A program made the translations under genes and the position numbers. This document shows positions 53,912 to 62,800 of a stretch of 64,000 bases of DNA, piece after piece. The notes beneath the pieces were generated by a model that was given only the letters and a program-made list of their open reading frames with translations, had not been told where the DNA came from and did not search any database. This DNA is from Ideonella_A sakaiensis_A (GTDB taxonomy: Bacteria > Pseudomonadota > Gammaproteobacteria > Burkholderiales > Burkholderiaceae_C): NCBI RefSeq assembly GCF_048320135.1, contig NZ_CP182947.1, forward strand, positions 4,464,001 to 4,528,000, given 5' to 3'. The stretch's first letter is position 1; the number at the start of each line of letters is the position of its first letter.

Positions 53912-56488
53912 ATGGACGCCAACGGCCAACGCTTCTGGATGTGGTCGCAGCCCGCCGACTGGCTGGAACTCGACGGCACGGCCGTTGCCTTGTCGAGCAA
54001 CACCGTCGCGGGCGCGCACGATGCCGCACCGCGGCCGTTGCTTGCGCTGCGTGCCGAACGTGCCGCACCGGCGCTGCGCGACGGACCGGCGCGCGAACTG
54101 CTGGCCGAAACCGAGCTCGCGCGCCTGCCTTTGCTGCGCGACCGTTTCGGCACGCTGGCGCGCTGGGACGTGCCCAGCCAGACTTTGATGGGCTTCGGTG
54201 CCTTCGAAGGCGAGGTGCCGCGATACGCAACCACCGCCGGCAGCACGCCGCTGGCGCTGGCGCTGGACCACGACGATGTGCTGCTGCTGGCCTTTGCCGA
54301 CCGCATCGAGATGGTCGACCTGCGCGACCGTTTTGCGCCGCTGCGGCTGACGCCGCCGCTGCTCGGTGGCACGACGCCGTTCACGCCGCATGCGCTGGCC
54401 TGCGATGCGGTCGGCGGGCGCTGGGCACTCGACCGGAATCGGCGCCGGCTGGCGCGCATCGCCGGCACCCCCTGGCCGGACCGCGCCGGCGTCGTCTACG
54501 ACCCCGGCACCTTCCGCCCCAGTCCAGAGAACCCCGATGCGCCGCATATCGAGCTGCTGCCTGTCGCACTGCCGGCCGAGCTGCGGCCGGTGGCAATGGC
54601 TGCCAGCCCCGCCGGCCGCCTGGCGGTGGCCTGCTGGGGCGCCGATGGCGAGCTGGTGCTGCTCGCGTCCGGTGCGGACGGCGCTGCGCCGCAACGTCTG
54701 GTGCTGGCCGGTGCGGCCTACGCCCATGCGATCGCCTGGCTCGACGACAGCGAGGTCGCCTTGCGCATCGCCGATCTCGACGAGGCGCTGGCTTATGTTG
54801 TGCCGCCGGGACTGGCAGCGGACATGCCGCTGCAGCCGGTCGGTCGGCGTTATCCGAGCGCCGACGCCGCGGCCGGGCCCTTCGTCGCAGCGCAAAGCTG
54901 GCCGCCGCATCTGCCGCTGGCGCAGCCGGTCGAGCCGGCACTCGGCGGGCCCGATACGACGCAGCGTTTCAGCCGCGAACTGGTGCCGCTGGCCTGGCGT
55001 GGTTTTGTCGCCGAGGGCAGCGCCGCCGGCCGAGCCATCGACAGCGGGCAGCTCGACCTGAACTGGCACCGCCTGTATCTGGAGGCGATCATTCCGGCCG
55101 GCTGCGGGGTGCTGGTCGAACTTGCCGCGTCCGACGAGAACCTCGTACCCGCCGACGATGTTTGGTGGCCACACTGGTTCGGCGACCTCGGCGCCGCGCC
55201 AGCGCTGCCTGCGGGCACGCCGCACGGTGTCTGGCAGAGCGAAGGCAGCGAGCTGCCGCACCGCGCCGGCCTGCTCGACTGTCCGCCGCAAGCCGGCCGC
55301 GTCGGCCTGTTCAATGTGCTGGTGCAGCGCGCCGGGCGGCGCCTGCGCGCGCTGCGCGGCCGCCATCTGTGGCAACGCATCACGCTGTTCGGCAACGGCC
55401 GCTCGACGCCCGAGGTCGCCGCGCTGCGCCTGTGGGGCGAACGTTTTTCGTATGTGCGTCGCTACCTGCCCGAGCTGTACCGCGACGAGGAGGTCTTCGA
55501 CCGCGACGTCGACGGTGAGGCGACGCCGCACGACTACCTCGAGCGTTTCAGCCAGCTTTTCGAAGGCCTGCTGACGCCCTGGGAGGACGGTATCGCCGAA
55601 ACACGCGTGTTGTGTGATCCGTCGAGTACGCCGCCGCAGACCCTGCCCTGGCTGGCCGGCTGGACCGGTGAATCCTTCCCGGCCCGTCTCGACGCCAAAC
55701 GGCGCCGCGACTGGCTCGTCAATGCGGTTGCGCTGCGCCGGCACCGCGGCACGCTGCACGGCCTGCAACTGGCGCTCGACATCGCCTCCGGCGGCCAGGT
55801 GAGTCGCGGCCGGGTGATCGTGATCGAGGACTTCCGGCTGCGCCGCACGATGGCGACGCTGCTCGGCATCGACCTGAACCGCGGCGACGACGATTCGCTG
55901 CTGCCGGGGCTGGTGGTGTCGGGCAATTCATTCGTCGGCGACACGCTGATCCTCGGCGACGCGGACGACGCGCAAGCGCGGCGCGAATTCCTGGCGTTGT
56001 TCGGCGACGCGATCGAATCGGAAGCCGAAGCCGAGACCGTCGCCAGCGTCTACCAACGCACCGCCCACCGCGCGACCGTGCTGGTGCACGAGGACCTCGA
56101 CGACGACCTGCGTGCGCTGGTCGCGAATATCGCCAGCGAAATGGCGCCGGCGCATGTGCTGATCAAGGTGATCGCCGCGCGAGAGCCCTTCCTCGTCGGC
56201 GTCGCCAGCCTGGTCGGCGTCGACAGCTATCTGCGCGACCCGCTGCAGCCGGCGACGGCGCGCATCGACGTCAGCGACATCGGCCGTGGCGATCACATCC
56301 GCGGCGGTGGCGCCTTCGACTGGCGGCTGGAGGACGGCGTGCCGTCCGACAGCTTCGGCGAGCCGACCGCGGTGCTCGAAGCACCTGGCCTGGTCGAGGC
56401 CAACCAGCCGCTGACGCTCGATGGCCGCCATTCGGTACCGCCGTCCGGCGGGCAGATCGTCCGCTGGCGTTTCACCCGCAAGAACTGA
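53912..56488 (+). CDS. gpI-like tail protein with N-terminal propeller-like region
   Basis: An 858-residue protein starting one base after the gpJ-like stop. The C-terminal half carries the phage tail protein (gpI) domain: FSYVRRYLPELYRDEEVFDR, HDYLERFSQLFEGLLTPWED and WLAGWTGESFPARLDAKRRR. The N-terminal half has repeated strands such as LALALDHDDVLLLAFADRIE and RPVAMAASPAGRLAVACWGA, suggesting an NHL/beta-propeller-like fold. The last 60 residues look Ig-like. It corresponds to Afp12/Pvc12-type wedge proteins or fibre adaptors. Confidence 0.85.
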   Translation: MDANGQRFWMWSQPADWLELDGTAVALSSNTVAGAHDAAPRPLLALRAERAAPALRDGPARELLAETELARLPLLRDRFGTLARWDVPSQTLMGFGAFEGEVPRYATTAGSTPLALALDHDDVLLLAFADRIEMVDLRDRFAPLRLTPPLLGGTTPFTPHALACDAVGGRWALDRNRRRLARIAGTPWPDRAGVVYDPGTFRPSPENPDAPHIELLPVALPAELRPVAMAASPAGRLAVACWGADGELVLLASGADGAAPQRLVLAGAAYAHAIAWLDDSEVALRIADLDEALAYVVPPGLAADMPLQPVGRRYPSADAAAGPFVAAQSWPPHLPLAQPVEPALGGPDTTQRFSRELVPLAWRGFVAEGSAAGRAIDSGQLDLNWHRLYLEAIIPAGCGVLVELAASDENLVPADDVWWPHWFGDLGAAPALPAGTPHGVWQSEGSELPHRAGLLDCPPQAGRVGLFNVLVQRAGRRLRALRGRHLWQRITLFGNGRSTPEVAALRLWGERFSYVRRYLPELYRDEEVFDRDVDGEATPHDYLERFSQLFEGLLTPWEDGIAETRVLCDPSSTPPQTLPWLAGWTGESFPARLDAKRRRDWLVNAVALRRHRGTLHGLQLALDIASGGQVSRGRVIVIEDFRLRRTMATLLGIDLNRGDDDSLLPGLVVSGNSFVGDTLILGDADDAQARREFLALFGDAIESEAEAETVASVYQRTAHRATVLVHEDLDDDLRALVANIASEMAPAHVLIKVIAAREPFLVGVASLVGVDSYLRDPLQPATARIDVSDIGRGDHIRGGGAFDWRLEDGVPSDSFGEPTAVLEAPGLVEANQPLTLDGRHSVPPSGGQIVRWRFTRKN

Positions 56489-56519
56489 CCTGCCCTGAAA
56501 CATCACCGAGGAGAGAGAG

Positions 56520-56837
56520 ATGGCCAAGCTAGAGATCAACGTTCCCTTCGAAACCGACCAGGCGGTGATCGTCGTCGAGGTCGATCCCGACCAGCCGCTG
56601 GCGCGCGGCCGGCATCTGTACCAGCTGGAAGTGACCGACGATTCGGGCAACGTCTCGGCGCCCGACCAGGTGGTGGTGATCGTCGCCGACCGCGAGCGCC
56701 CGACCGCGGTGCTGAACGGGCCACAGATCGCCGACGTCGGCAAGGAGTTCCAGCTCAATGGTGAGAAGTCCTTCGACATCGGCGGCACGATCAAGAGTTA
56801 CCGCTTCACCTACCTCGGCCCCGACCAGCGGGGATGA
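56520..56837 (+). CDS. Small PKD/Ig-like protein A
   Basis: A 105-residue protein (MAKLEINVPFETDQAVIVVE) with the strand pattern YQLEVTDDSGNVSAPDQVVV and GKEFQLNGEKSFDIGGTIKS, like a PKD/Ig-type beta domain. GAGGAGAGA precedes the start. Probably a particle surface or baseplate decoration. Similar in part to the next protein. Confidence 0.65.
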   Translation: MAKLEINVPFETDQAVIVVEVDPDQPLARGRHLYQLEVTDDSGNVSAPDQVVVIVADRERPTAVLNGPQIADVGKEFQLNGEKSFDIGGTIKSYRFTYLGPDQRG

Positions 56838-56846
56838 GCCAGCGCG

Positions 56847-57179
56847 ATGCCGGTCCTTGTCATCAACCGGACGATCGAGCAGCGCGAGCCGACGCTGCTG
56901 GTGGAGAACCGCCTCGCGCCGGGGCTGCACCGTTTTTCTCTGGTGGTGGTCGACGACAGCGGCAACGCCAGCGAGCCCGACTTCTTCACCGTCACCGTGC
57001 GCCGTGCGGTCGTCGTCGATCCGGTGCGTCCGCCGGTGACGCCGATCCGGCCGGTGATCGTCGATCCGGTCATCAGGCCGCCGATCAGCGGCCCGCTGCG
57101 CCCGCCGGCGCCCGGCCCGACACCGCTTCGGCCGCGCAGCGCGGCAACGCGCAAAGGAAAAAAACATGGCCCTGAATGA
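56847..57179 (+). CDS. Small Ig-like protein B with proline-rich tail
   Basis: A 110-residue protein (MPVLVINRTIEQREPTLLVE). The segment RFSLVVVDDSGNASEPDFFT parallels the DDSGN motif of the upstream protein. Residues 60-95 are rich in Pro (RPPVTPIRPVIVDPVIRPPI) and the end is basic. An ATG at 56834 in another frame would overlap the previous stop but encodes a frame with poor protein character. The gene overlaps the following one by 14 bp. Confidence 0.55.
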   Translation: MPVLVINRTIEQREPTLLVENRLAPGLHRFSLVVVDDSGNASEPDFFTVTVRRAVVVDPVRPPVTPIRPVIVDPVIRPPISGPLRPPAPGPTPLRPRSAATRKGKKHGPE

Positions 57180-58026
57180 CAACGACCTCGCCGCCGTCGA
57201 CGTCTTGCCCGCCGCATTGCGACCCGACCGGCTCTACTACGACACCGGCGTGCTGCTGGATCGGGACGATTTCGTCGACGAACAGACCTATCACCGCAGC
57301 CGCCTCGCGCGCGCGCTCGGCTACCTCGGCGGATCCGGCACGCTGGTCGGTCTGAAGGTGGTCGCGGCGCGGCCGGCGCCCGGGCTCGAACTGCAGGTCG
57401 GTGGCGGCCTGGCGGTCGACCGGTTCGGCCGCCTGATCGAAGTGCCACGCCCCTGGTGCCTGCGCCTGGCGCCGTGGGTCGCTTCGAAGAGCAGCGACGC
57501 GTTGCGCGCCGCACTCGGGCCCGCGGGTGTCGTCGCCGACCTGTACCTGCGTTTTGTCAGCCGCGGCCGCGGCGCAACGCCGGCGTTTGCGCACGGCGCC
57601 TACGACGCCACCGATGCGCTGGTGCCGTCACGGGTTCGTGACGCCTTCGTCTTCGAGCTGGTACTGCGGCCCGAGGCCAAGGACGATCCCGCAGCGACCA
57701 ACCACCTGCCGCGCCAGCGTTTTGCCGCGCTGCGCGCGATGGCGCCCGCCGATCGGCCCAATGCGGTGCGCGCCGCGCTGCTAGACGGCTGGGACGATGC
57801 GCTGGCGCGGCCGAACGGCGAATCGCTGGCGCCGCTGCAGGAACATGCCGTCGGTGTCGATGCGGCGGCGGTTTTCCTGGCCCGTCTGCGCCTGCCGGCC
57901 GGCGCACCCGATGCCGACGGCCGCCCGGTATTCGACCTCGACAGTTTCGACAACGACCACATCGACAACGAATCGCGCGCCTTCGTCGTGCCGAACGACA
58001 TGCTGGCCGCGGTCTTTGCGGCATGA
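57166..58026 (+). CDS. eCIS protein with shared N-terminal domain (1 of 3)
   Basis: A 286-residue protein (MALNDNDLAAVDVLPAALRP). Near the start, DRLYYDTGVLLDRDDFVDEQ is followed by TYHRSRLARALGYLGGSGTL, VGLKV and ELQVGGGLAVDRFGRLIEVP; the same order is found in the two genes that follow. Such domains are common in eCIS loci but unnamed. AAAGGAA precedes the ATG. Probably structural; function unknown. Confidence 0.7.
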   Translation: MALNDNDLAAVDVLPAALRPDRLYYDTGVLLDRDDFVDEQTYHRSRLARALGYLGGSGTLVGLKVVAARPAPGLELQVGGGLAVDRFGRLIEVPRPWCLRLAPWVASKSSDALRAALGPAGVVADLYLRFVSRGRGATPAFAHGAYDATDALVPSRVRDAFVFELVLRPEAKDDPAATNHLPRQRFAALRAMAPADRPNAVRAALLDGWDDALARPNGESLAPLQEHAVGVDAAAVFLARLRLPAGAPDADGRPVFDLDSFDNDHIDNESRAFVVPNDMLAAVFAA

Positions 58027-58048
58027 CGCCCCATCGCTGGAGCAGCGA

Positions 58049-59869
58049 ATGAACATCACCTCCAACCGCACCTTCATCAGCCTGGAAAACGCGCTGCAAC
58101 TGCGCCAGGCCAACCTGCTGGTCGAGGAGTCGCACCGTGTGCGGCCGCGTTATTTCGACGGCAAGTTTCTCGCCGCGCGCGACCTGACGCGAGACCAGGC
58201 CTATTTCCTCGCGCGCCAGTCCGGCTTTGCACGCGCGCTCGGCAGCGGCGTCGTCGAAGGCCTGCAGGTGCGTGCCGGCACGGTCGCCAGCGACCTCGAG
58301 GTCGATGCCGGTTTCGGCTATACCAGCGCCGGTGAGCTGGTCTCGCTGTCGCGCACCGTGCGGGTCTCGCTGCCGCAGCTGTTCCGGTTGCAGACATTGG
58401 CGGCGCAGCTCGGCACGCTGCGCCGGCCGGGCCCGCCGCTGCGCAACCGCACCGGCATCTTCGTGCTCGGCCTGCGTGCGCTGGAGTTCAGCGCCAACCC
58501 GGTCGCCGCCTACCCGACCAGCCTCGACGGGCCGCGCCAGGTCGAAGAGGGCGACATCGTCGAGGCCAGCGCATTGACGCTGACACACTGGGTCGCCGCG
58601 CCGCCCGAATCGCTGGACGGCCAGCGCGGCAGCCTGGCGCGCGACGCTTTCGTCACCCAGTCGCTACCCGATCTGCCGGCCGAGATGCTGCCGCTGGCCA
58701 TCGTCGCGATCGCCGGCGACAACATCCGCTGGGTCGACATGTTTCTGGTTCGCCGCGCCGCCGGCCAGGCGCACAGCGACGTGCTCGGCTTCGGTTTTGC
58801 GCCCAGGCTGCAGCGCGAGGCCCACCTCGCGCAATACATGCAGCAGCTGGCCGATGTGATGGCGCGCGCCGGCACCGGCCGACCGAATGCGTCGCAACAT
58901 TTCAGCGCGCTGCCGGCGGCCGGGGCGATGCCCGCTGCCGCGCTGAACCCGCAGGATTTCAGCCAGAGCTGGTTTCCGCCCGGCGTCGATGCCGAATTGA
59001 TGCTGGTTCCCGAGGACGAGATTCCGGCGCTGGTCGAGGAGTCGCTGCTGTTGCCGGCTATCGACCTGTCGTTGAGCCCGGCGCAGCAGGAATCGACCGC
59101 TGTCGCGATCCTGGTGCCGGTGCCGCGCGAAGCGCTGGCTCGCCAGGCCGCGCGGCTGCGCCAGCAACTGCAGCGCAGCATCGCGGCGCCGGCGCTGCGC
59201 CTGTCCGCGAAGCGGCTGCCGCTCGAGACGATCCGCCTGCTCGCCAGCAGCCGCCTGAAGCTGCCGGTTCCGACGCCTGCGCCAACGGTCGATCCGGTCG
59301 ATGCGGTGTGGGCCGAGCTGCTGTCGGCGCAGGCGCTGCTCTGGTATACGCGGCGGCGCAACCTGTCGCTGCGCCCCGAGATCGAAGGCAGCGTGGTCGC
59401 GGTGGTCGCCGGCGACGACGGCGATCTGGAAGACGTCGTGCGCAGCCGCTTCAGCGAAGCATCGCGCGAGCGCCTCGACAAGGTGCTTGGCCATGCCAAT
59501 GTCGCGTCGCGCGCCGAGCTGAGCAAGTTGCTGGCGTCGCCGAAGATGGCGTCGCCGCTGCTTGCCGAAGCGACGCTCAGCGCGCTCGAGGAAAAGGGCA
59601 GCGCGATCAGCAGCGCCGATGTGGCCGAGATCGCCGAAAAGGTCAGCGCGCCGGGCGTCGGCGAAGGCCTGGCGCGACTGGTCGAGGCGCGGCCGGAGCT
59701 GCGCGACGACCCGGCACTGGCGACCAAGCTGGCCGGCAACAACCGGCTGTTCGAACTCGACCGCAAGCTGGGGCAGGCGAACAGTTTCGAAGTGGCTCGC
59801 CTGTCCTCCGAAATCAATCTGACGACACGTGGCCGCGGCATCAACCTCGCCCGCGTGTTGCCGCCGTAG
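58049..59869 (+). CDS. eCIS protein with shared N-terminal domain (2 of 3)
   Basis: A 606-residue protein from ATG 58049 (MNITSNRTFISLENALQLRQ). The N-terminal RPRYFDGKFLAARDLTRDQA, YFLARQSGFARALGSGVVEG and LEVDAGFGYTSAGELVSLSR parallel the previous gene. The rest is mixed, with an acidic/Ser-rich helical C-terminal half (for example RSRFSEASRERLDKVLGHAN). No signal peptide or membrane segment. I know no function; structural, fibre or cargo-loading roles are possible. Confidence 0.7.
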   Translation: MNITSNRTFISLENALQLRQANLLVEESHRVRPRYFDGKFLAARDLTRDQAYFLARQSGFARALGSGVVEGLQVRAGTVASDLEVDAGFGYTSAGELVSLSRTVRVSLPQLFRLQTLAAQLGTLRRPGPPLRNRTGIFVLGLRALEFSANPVAAYPTSLDGPRQVEEGDIVEASALTLTHWVAAPPESLDGQRGSLARDAFVTQSLPDLPAEMLPLAIVAIAGDNIRWVDMFLVRRAAGQAHSDVLGFGFAPRLQREAHLAQYMQQLADVMARAGTGRPNASQHFSALPAAGAMPAAALNPQDFSQSWFPPGVDAELMLVPEDEIPALVEESLLLPAIDLSLSPAQQESTAVAILVPVPREALARQAARLRQQLQRSIAAPALRLSAKRLPLETIRLLASSRLKLPVPTPAPTVDPVDAVWAELLSAQALLWYTRRRNLSLRPEIEGSVVAVVAGDDGDLEDVVRSRFSEASRERLDKVLGHANVASRAELSKLLASPKMASPLLAEATLSALEEKGSAISSADVAEIAEKVSAPGVGEGLARLVEARPELRDDPALATKLAGNNRLFELDRKLGQANSFEVARLSSEINLTTRGRGINLARVLPP

Positions 59870-59886
59870 GCCAACGAAAGAAGCTG

Positions 59887-62800
59887 ATGCAGATACGCCA
59901 ACCATCGGGCCGCAATCTGTTGCGCGCCGCCGGCGAAATCCCGGTCGCGGTGCAGCCGCGGCTGGTCGGCCGCGTCGATGCCGGCGAGCAGCGCCGGATG
60001 AACGCGTTTGCCGGGCGCGCGCTGACCGCGCCGCTGCTGCATGCCGAGCAGAACCAGCGCAGCCGGCGCATCGCCTTGCTCAATCGCGCGCTCAGCGCGG
60101 GTGTCGTCGAGGGCCTCGCGCTGGCCTTCTTCGAAGCCGACATCGCGCCGATCGGCAGCGTCGCCGACCCGGCACCCGAAGCACTTGACCTGGACACACC
60201 GCGGCGGATGACGCTCGACGCCGGCCTCGCGCTGGCCGCCAACGGCGAGGAGGTGGCGGTGCCGATGGCGCTGGACTTCGACGCACTCGACCTGCCGGTG
60301 ATGGCGCCGGGCTGGCTGCTTGCCGGCGAGACGCCGCTGCCGGGCCCGGCCGATGCCGACGGCTCGGCGCTCGATTCGCGCCACCTTGGCCTGCCCCTGC
60401 GCGACGAACTCGCCGCCGGCCATCAGGTGCCGCGTGTCGGCATCGTCGTGCTCGAGCCGGTCGAACATTGGCAGGTCGAGGGCGCCGACCCCTTCGACCA
60501 GTGCGAACGCGACCTCGAGGCCGAGGCCTTCGAGGACCAGCAGCGCCGCGATGCCGGCCGGCTGGTCTACTACGCCTGGCCCGACGAATGGCTGGCGTCG
60601 CGCGCGCCCGATGCGGCGTGGCGGAACCGGCTCGCCTGGCAGATCTTCGGCCGCGAAGCGCAACTCGGTGTCGCGCAGGCCATGCCCTGGCATCGCATCG
60701 GCGTGCCGCTGGCGCTGGTCGCATTCAATGCCGCGTGGCAACCGCTGTTCGCCGACCGCGCCGCGGTGGTGCGTGCGGGCGGCCGGCCGCGCGGCCAGGC
60801 ACTGCTCGCCGCGGCGCGGCGCGCTGGTGACGATTCCGCACGGCGCATCGCCGCCAGCGGCGAGCGTTTTCTGTGGCAGGCACGCATCGAGCAGTTGTCG
60901 GAGCACCTTGCCGAAGCGAGTCTGGCCGGCGCGGACATCGCTGCGATGCGTGCGCAACTGCGGTTGCTGCCGCCAGCCGGGCTGCTGCCGATCGACGCGG
61001 TCGACGTGCGGGCGCGGCGCAACCACTTCTTTCCGCCGACGCTGGACCTGTTTGCCGCGCCGGTGCCGCTCGAGCAGCTCGACCTGCTGCTCGAGGAGGC
61101 GGCCGGCCTCGGGGCGATCGACCTGTCGATGCGCGATCGGCTGAGTGTGTTCGTTCCGGTGCCGCAGGCGGTCTTCGAACCCGATCTGCTGGTCATCGAA
61201 CAGGCCGACCCGACCGGCGAGATCGGCCGCACGCTGTCGCGCTTCGTCGACGTGCGCGCCGACTGGCTGCGCCGCCGGCAGAACCTGCGCGGCAAGCAGC
61301 ATCAGCTGAGGCTGGGCGTCGACGGCAGCGAAGGCACGCCACCACTGGCCGAGGCGAGTGACGATCCGCTGCGGCTGGAAGACGAAAGCCTGGCGCCGAC
61401 GGTGCCGGCGCCGGCCGGATTGCTGCACCGCTCGGCGCTGGTTTCGGGCCTGCACCAGCATGTGCTGGAAGCAGCGCCGACGCCGTTGGAGGTGGCGGCC
61501 GATGGCACCTTGTACGCCTGGGTGCAGATCGACCGCGAGAATCCGCCGCAGCAACTGATGCTGCAGTTCTTCGCCGCCAGCTGGGAGCACCGCGCCTACT
61601 GGGGCGCCAACAAGATTGGCTGGGGCAGCGACGGCACCGCGTCGCGGCGGCTGCAGTCGGTCGAGCTGCCACCGGCGGGCGTCTGGACACGGCTGGCTGT
61701 GCCTGCCGCAGACCTGGGTCTCGGCGACAAGCCGATCACCGGCATCGCCTTCACGCTGTTCGACGGGCGCGCCTGTTTCGGCCCGGCGGGCACGCTCGAT
61801 GGTTCTACCGAAACCGTCTGGCTCGACGAGGACTTGCTGAGCGACAGCACGGCACGCGGCAGCGGCGAAGGCTGGGATCTGGTTCCGCTACCCGAGCGCG
61901 ACGCCCCGTTCGAAGCGGCCTTCGGCACACGGGCAGTTGAGAAAAATTTCGAGGCCGAAGCGGTCGCCGAACTGCTGGCCGGCGAAGACGTCAAGTCGCT
62001 GAAGATCATCCCGCCTGGCACCGACCGCGCCGCCGCACCGACGCTGGCGACGCTGATCGGCACCCAAGGCCTGAGCGCAACGGTGGCTGACCTGGCGGCG
62101 CGCGTCGACGAGGCCGACGATGCATTGAACCTCGGTTATCTGCGTGTGCAGACCGACCTGTACCGGCTGCGCCAGTCGGTGCTGAAGCAGAGCCAGGCGA
62201 CGCGTTTTGCGGTATCGCCGGCGCTGACGCAGATCGCCGACCTCGACAACGCGACCGCGACGCGCGAGCAACTGGCCGATTTCTACCAGGATGTGCGCGC
62301 CGACAAGACGATCCTGAAGCGCGATTCGTCGCCGACCGCGCCGACGCCTGCGCCGGCGCCGCGTGCCAGCGCCGCAGCGATCGGCGGTATCGGCAGCACG
62401 ACCGTGTTCAGCAACACCGGATTCGGCGCCGGGGTGCGGGCAACACCGGCTCCCGCGCCAGCGGTTTTTGGTGGCGTGGTGACCGAGCGGCTCGATGCCG
62501 GTCTGGTTTCCGGCGTCTTTGCGAAGGCACCCGCGCCGAGCGTCGGCACCATCATCGGCGCCGATGCACTGACCGGCAAGGCCGAGATCCGAACGACCTC
62601 GATCGCGGCGCGGATGGAGCGGCCGCGTTCGATCGAGGCCAAGGATTTCACCGTCGCGACGCGAGCCGACATCATCAGCAAGCTGGCGGCGCTCGGCCTC
62701 GACATGGACGACCTCGACGTGCACGGCATCGCCGACGAAGGCAAATTCGACAGCACCGGCCAGCCGCTGCGCGGCGAGGCGGTCAAGCTGTCTGCGCTGC

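Noticed and set aside
56834..57175. 113-aa frame starting at ATGA overlap after the first Ig-like gene
   Set aside because: The start position is attractive, but the translation is Arg/Ala-rich, whereas the frame from 56847 gives an Ig-like protein similar to its neighbour.
58510..61590. 1026-aa leftward open frame
   Set aside because: It runs opposite two rightward genes with consistent operon context and shows no domain; Arg/Ala-rich noise.
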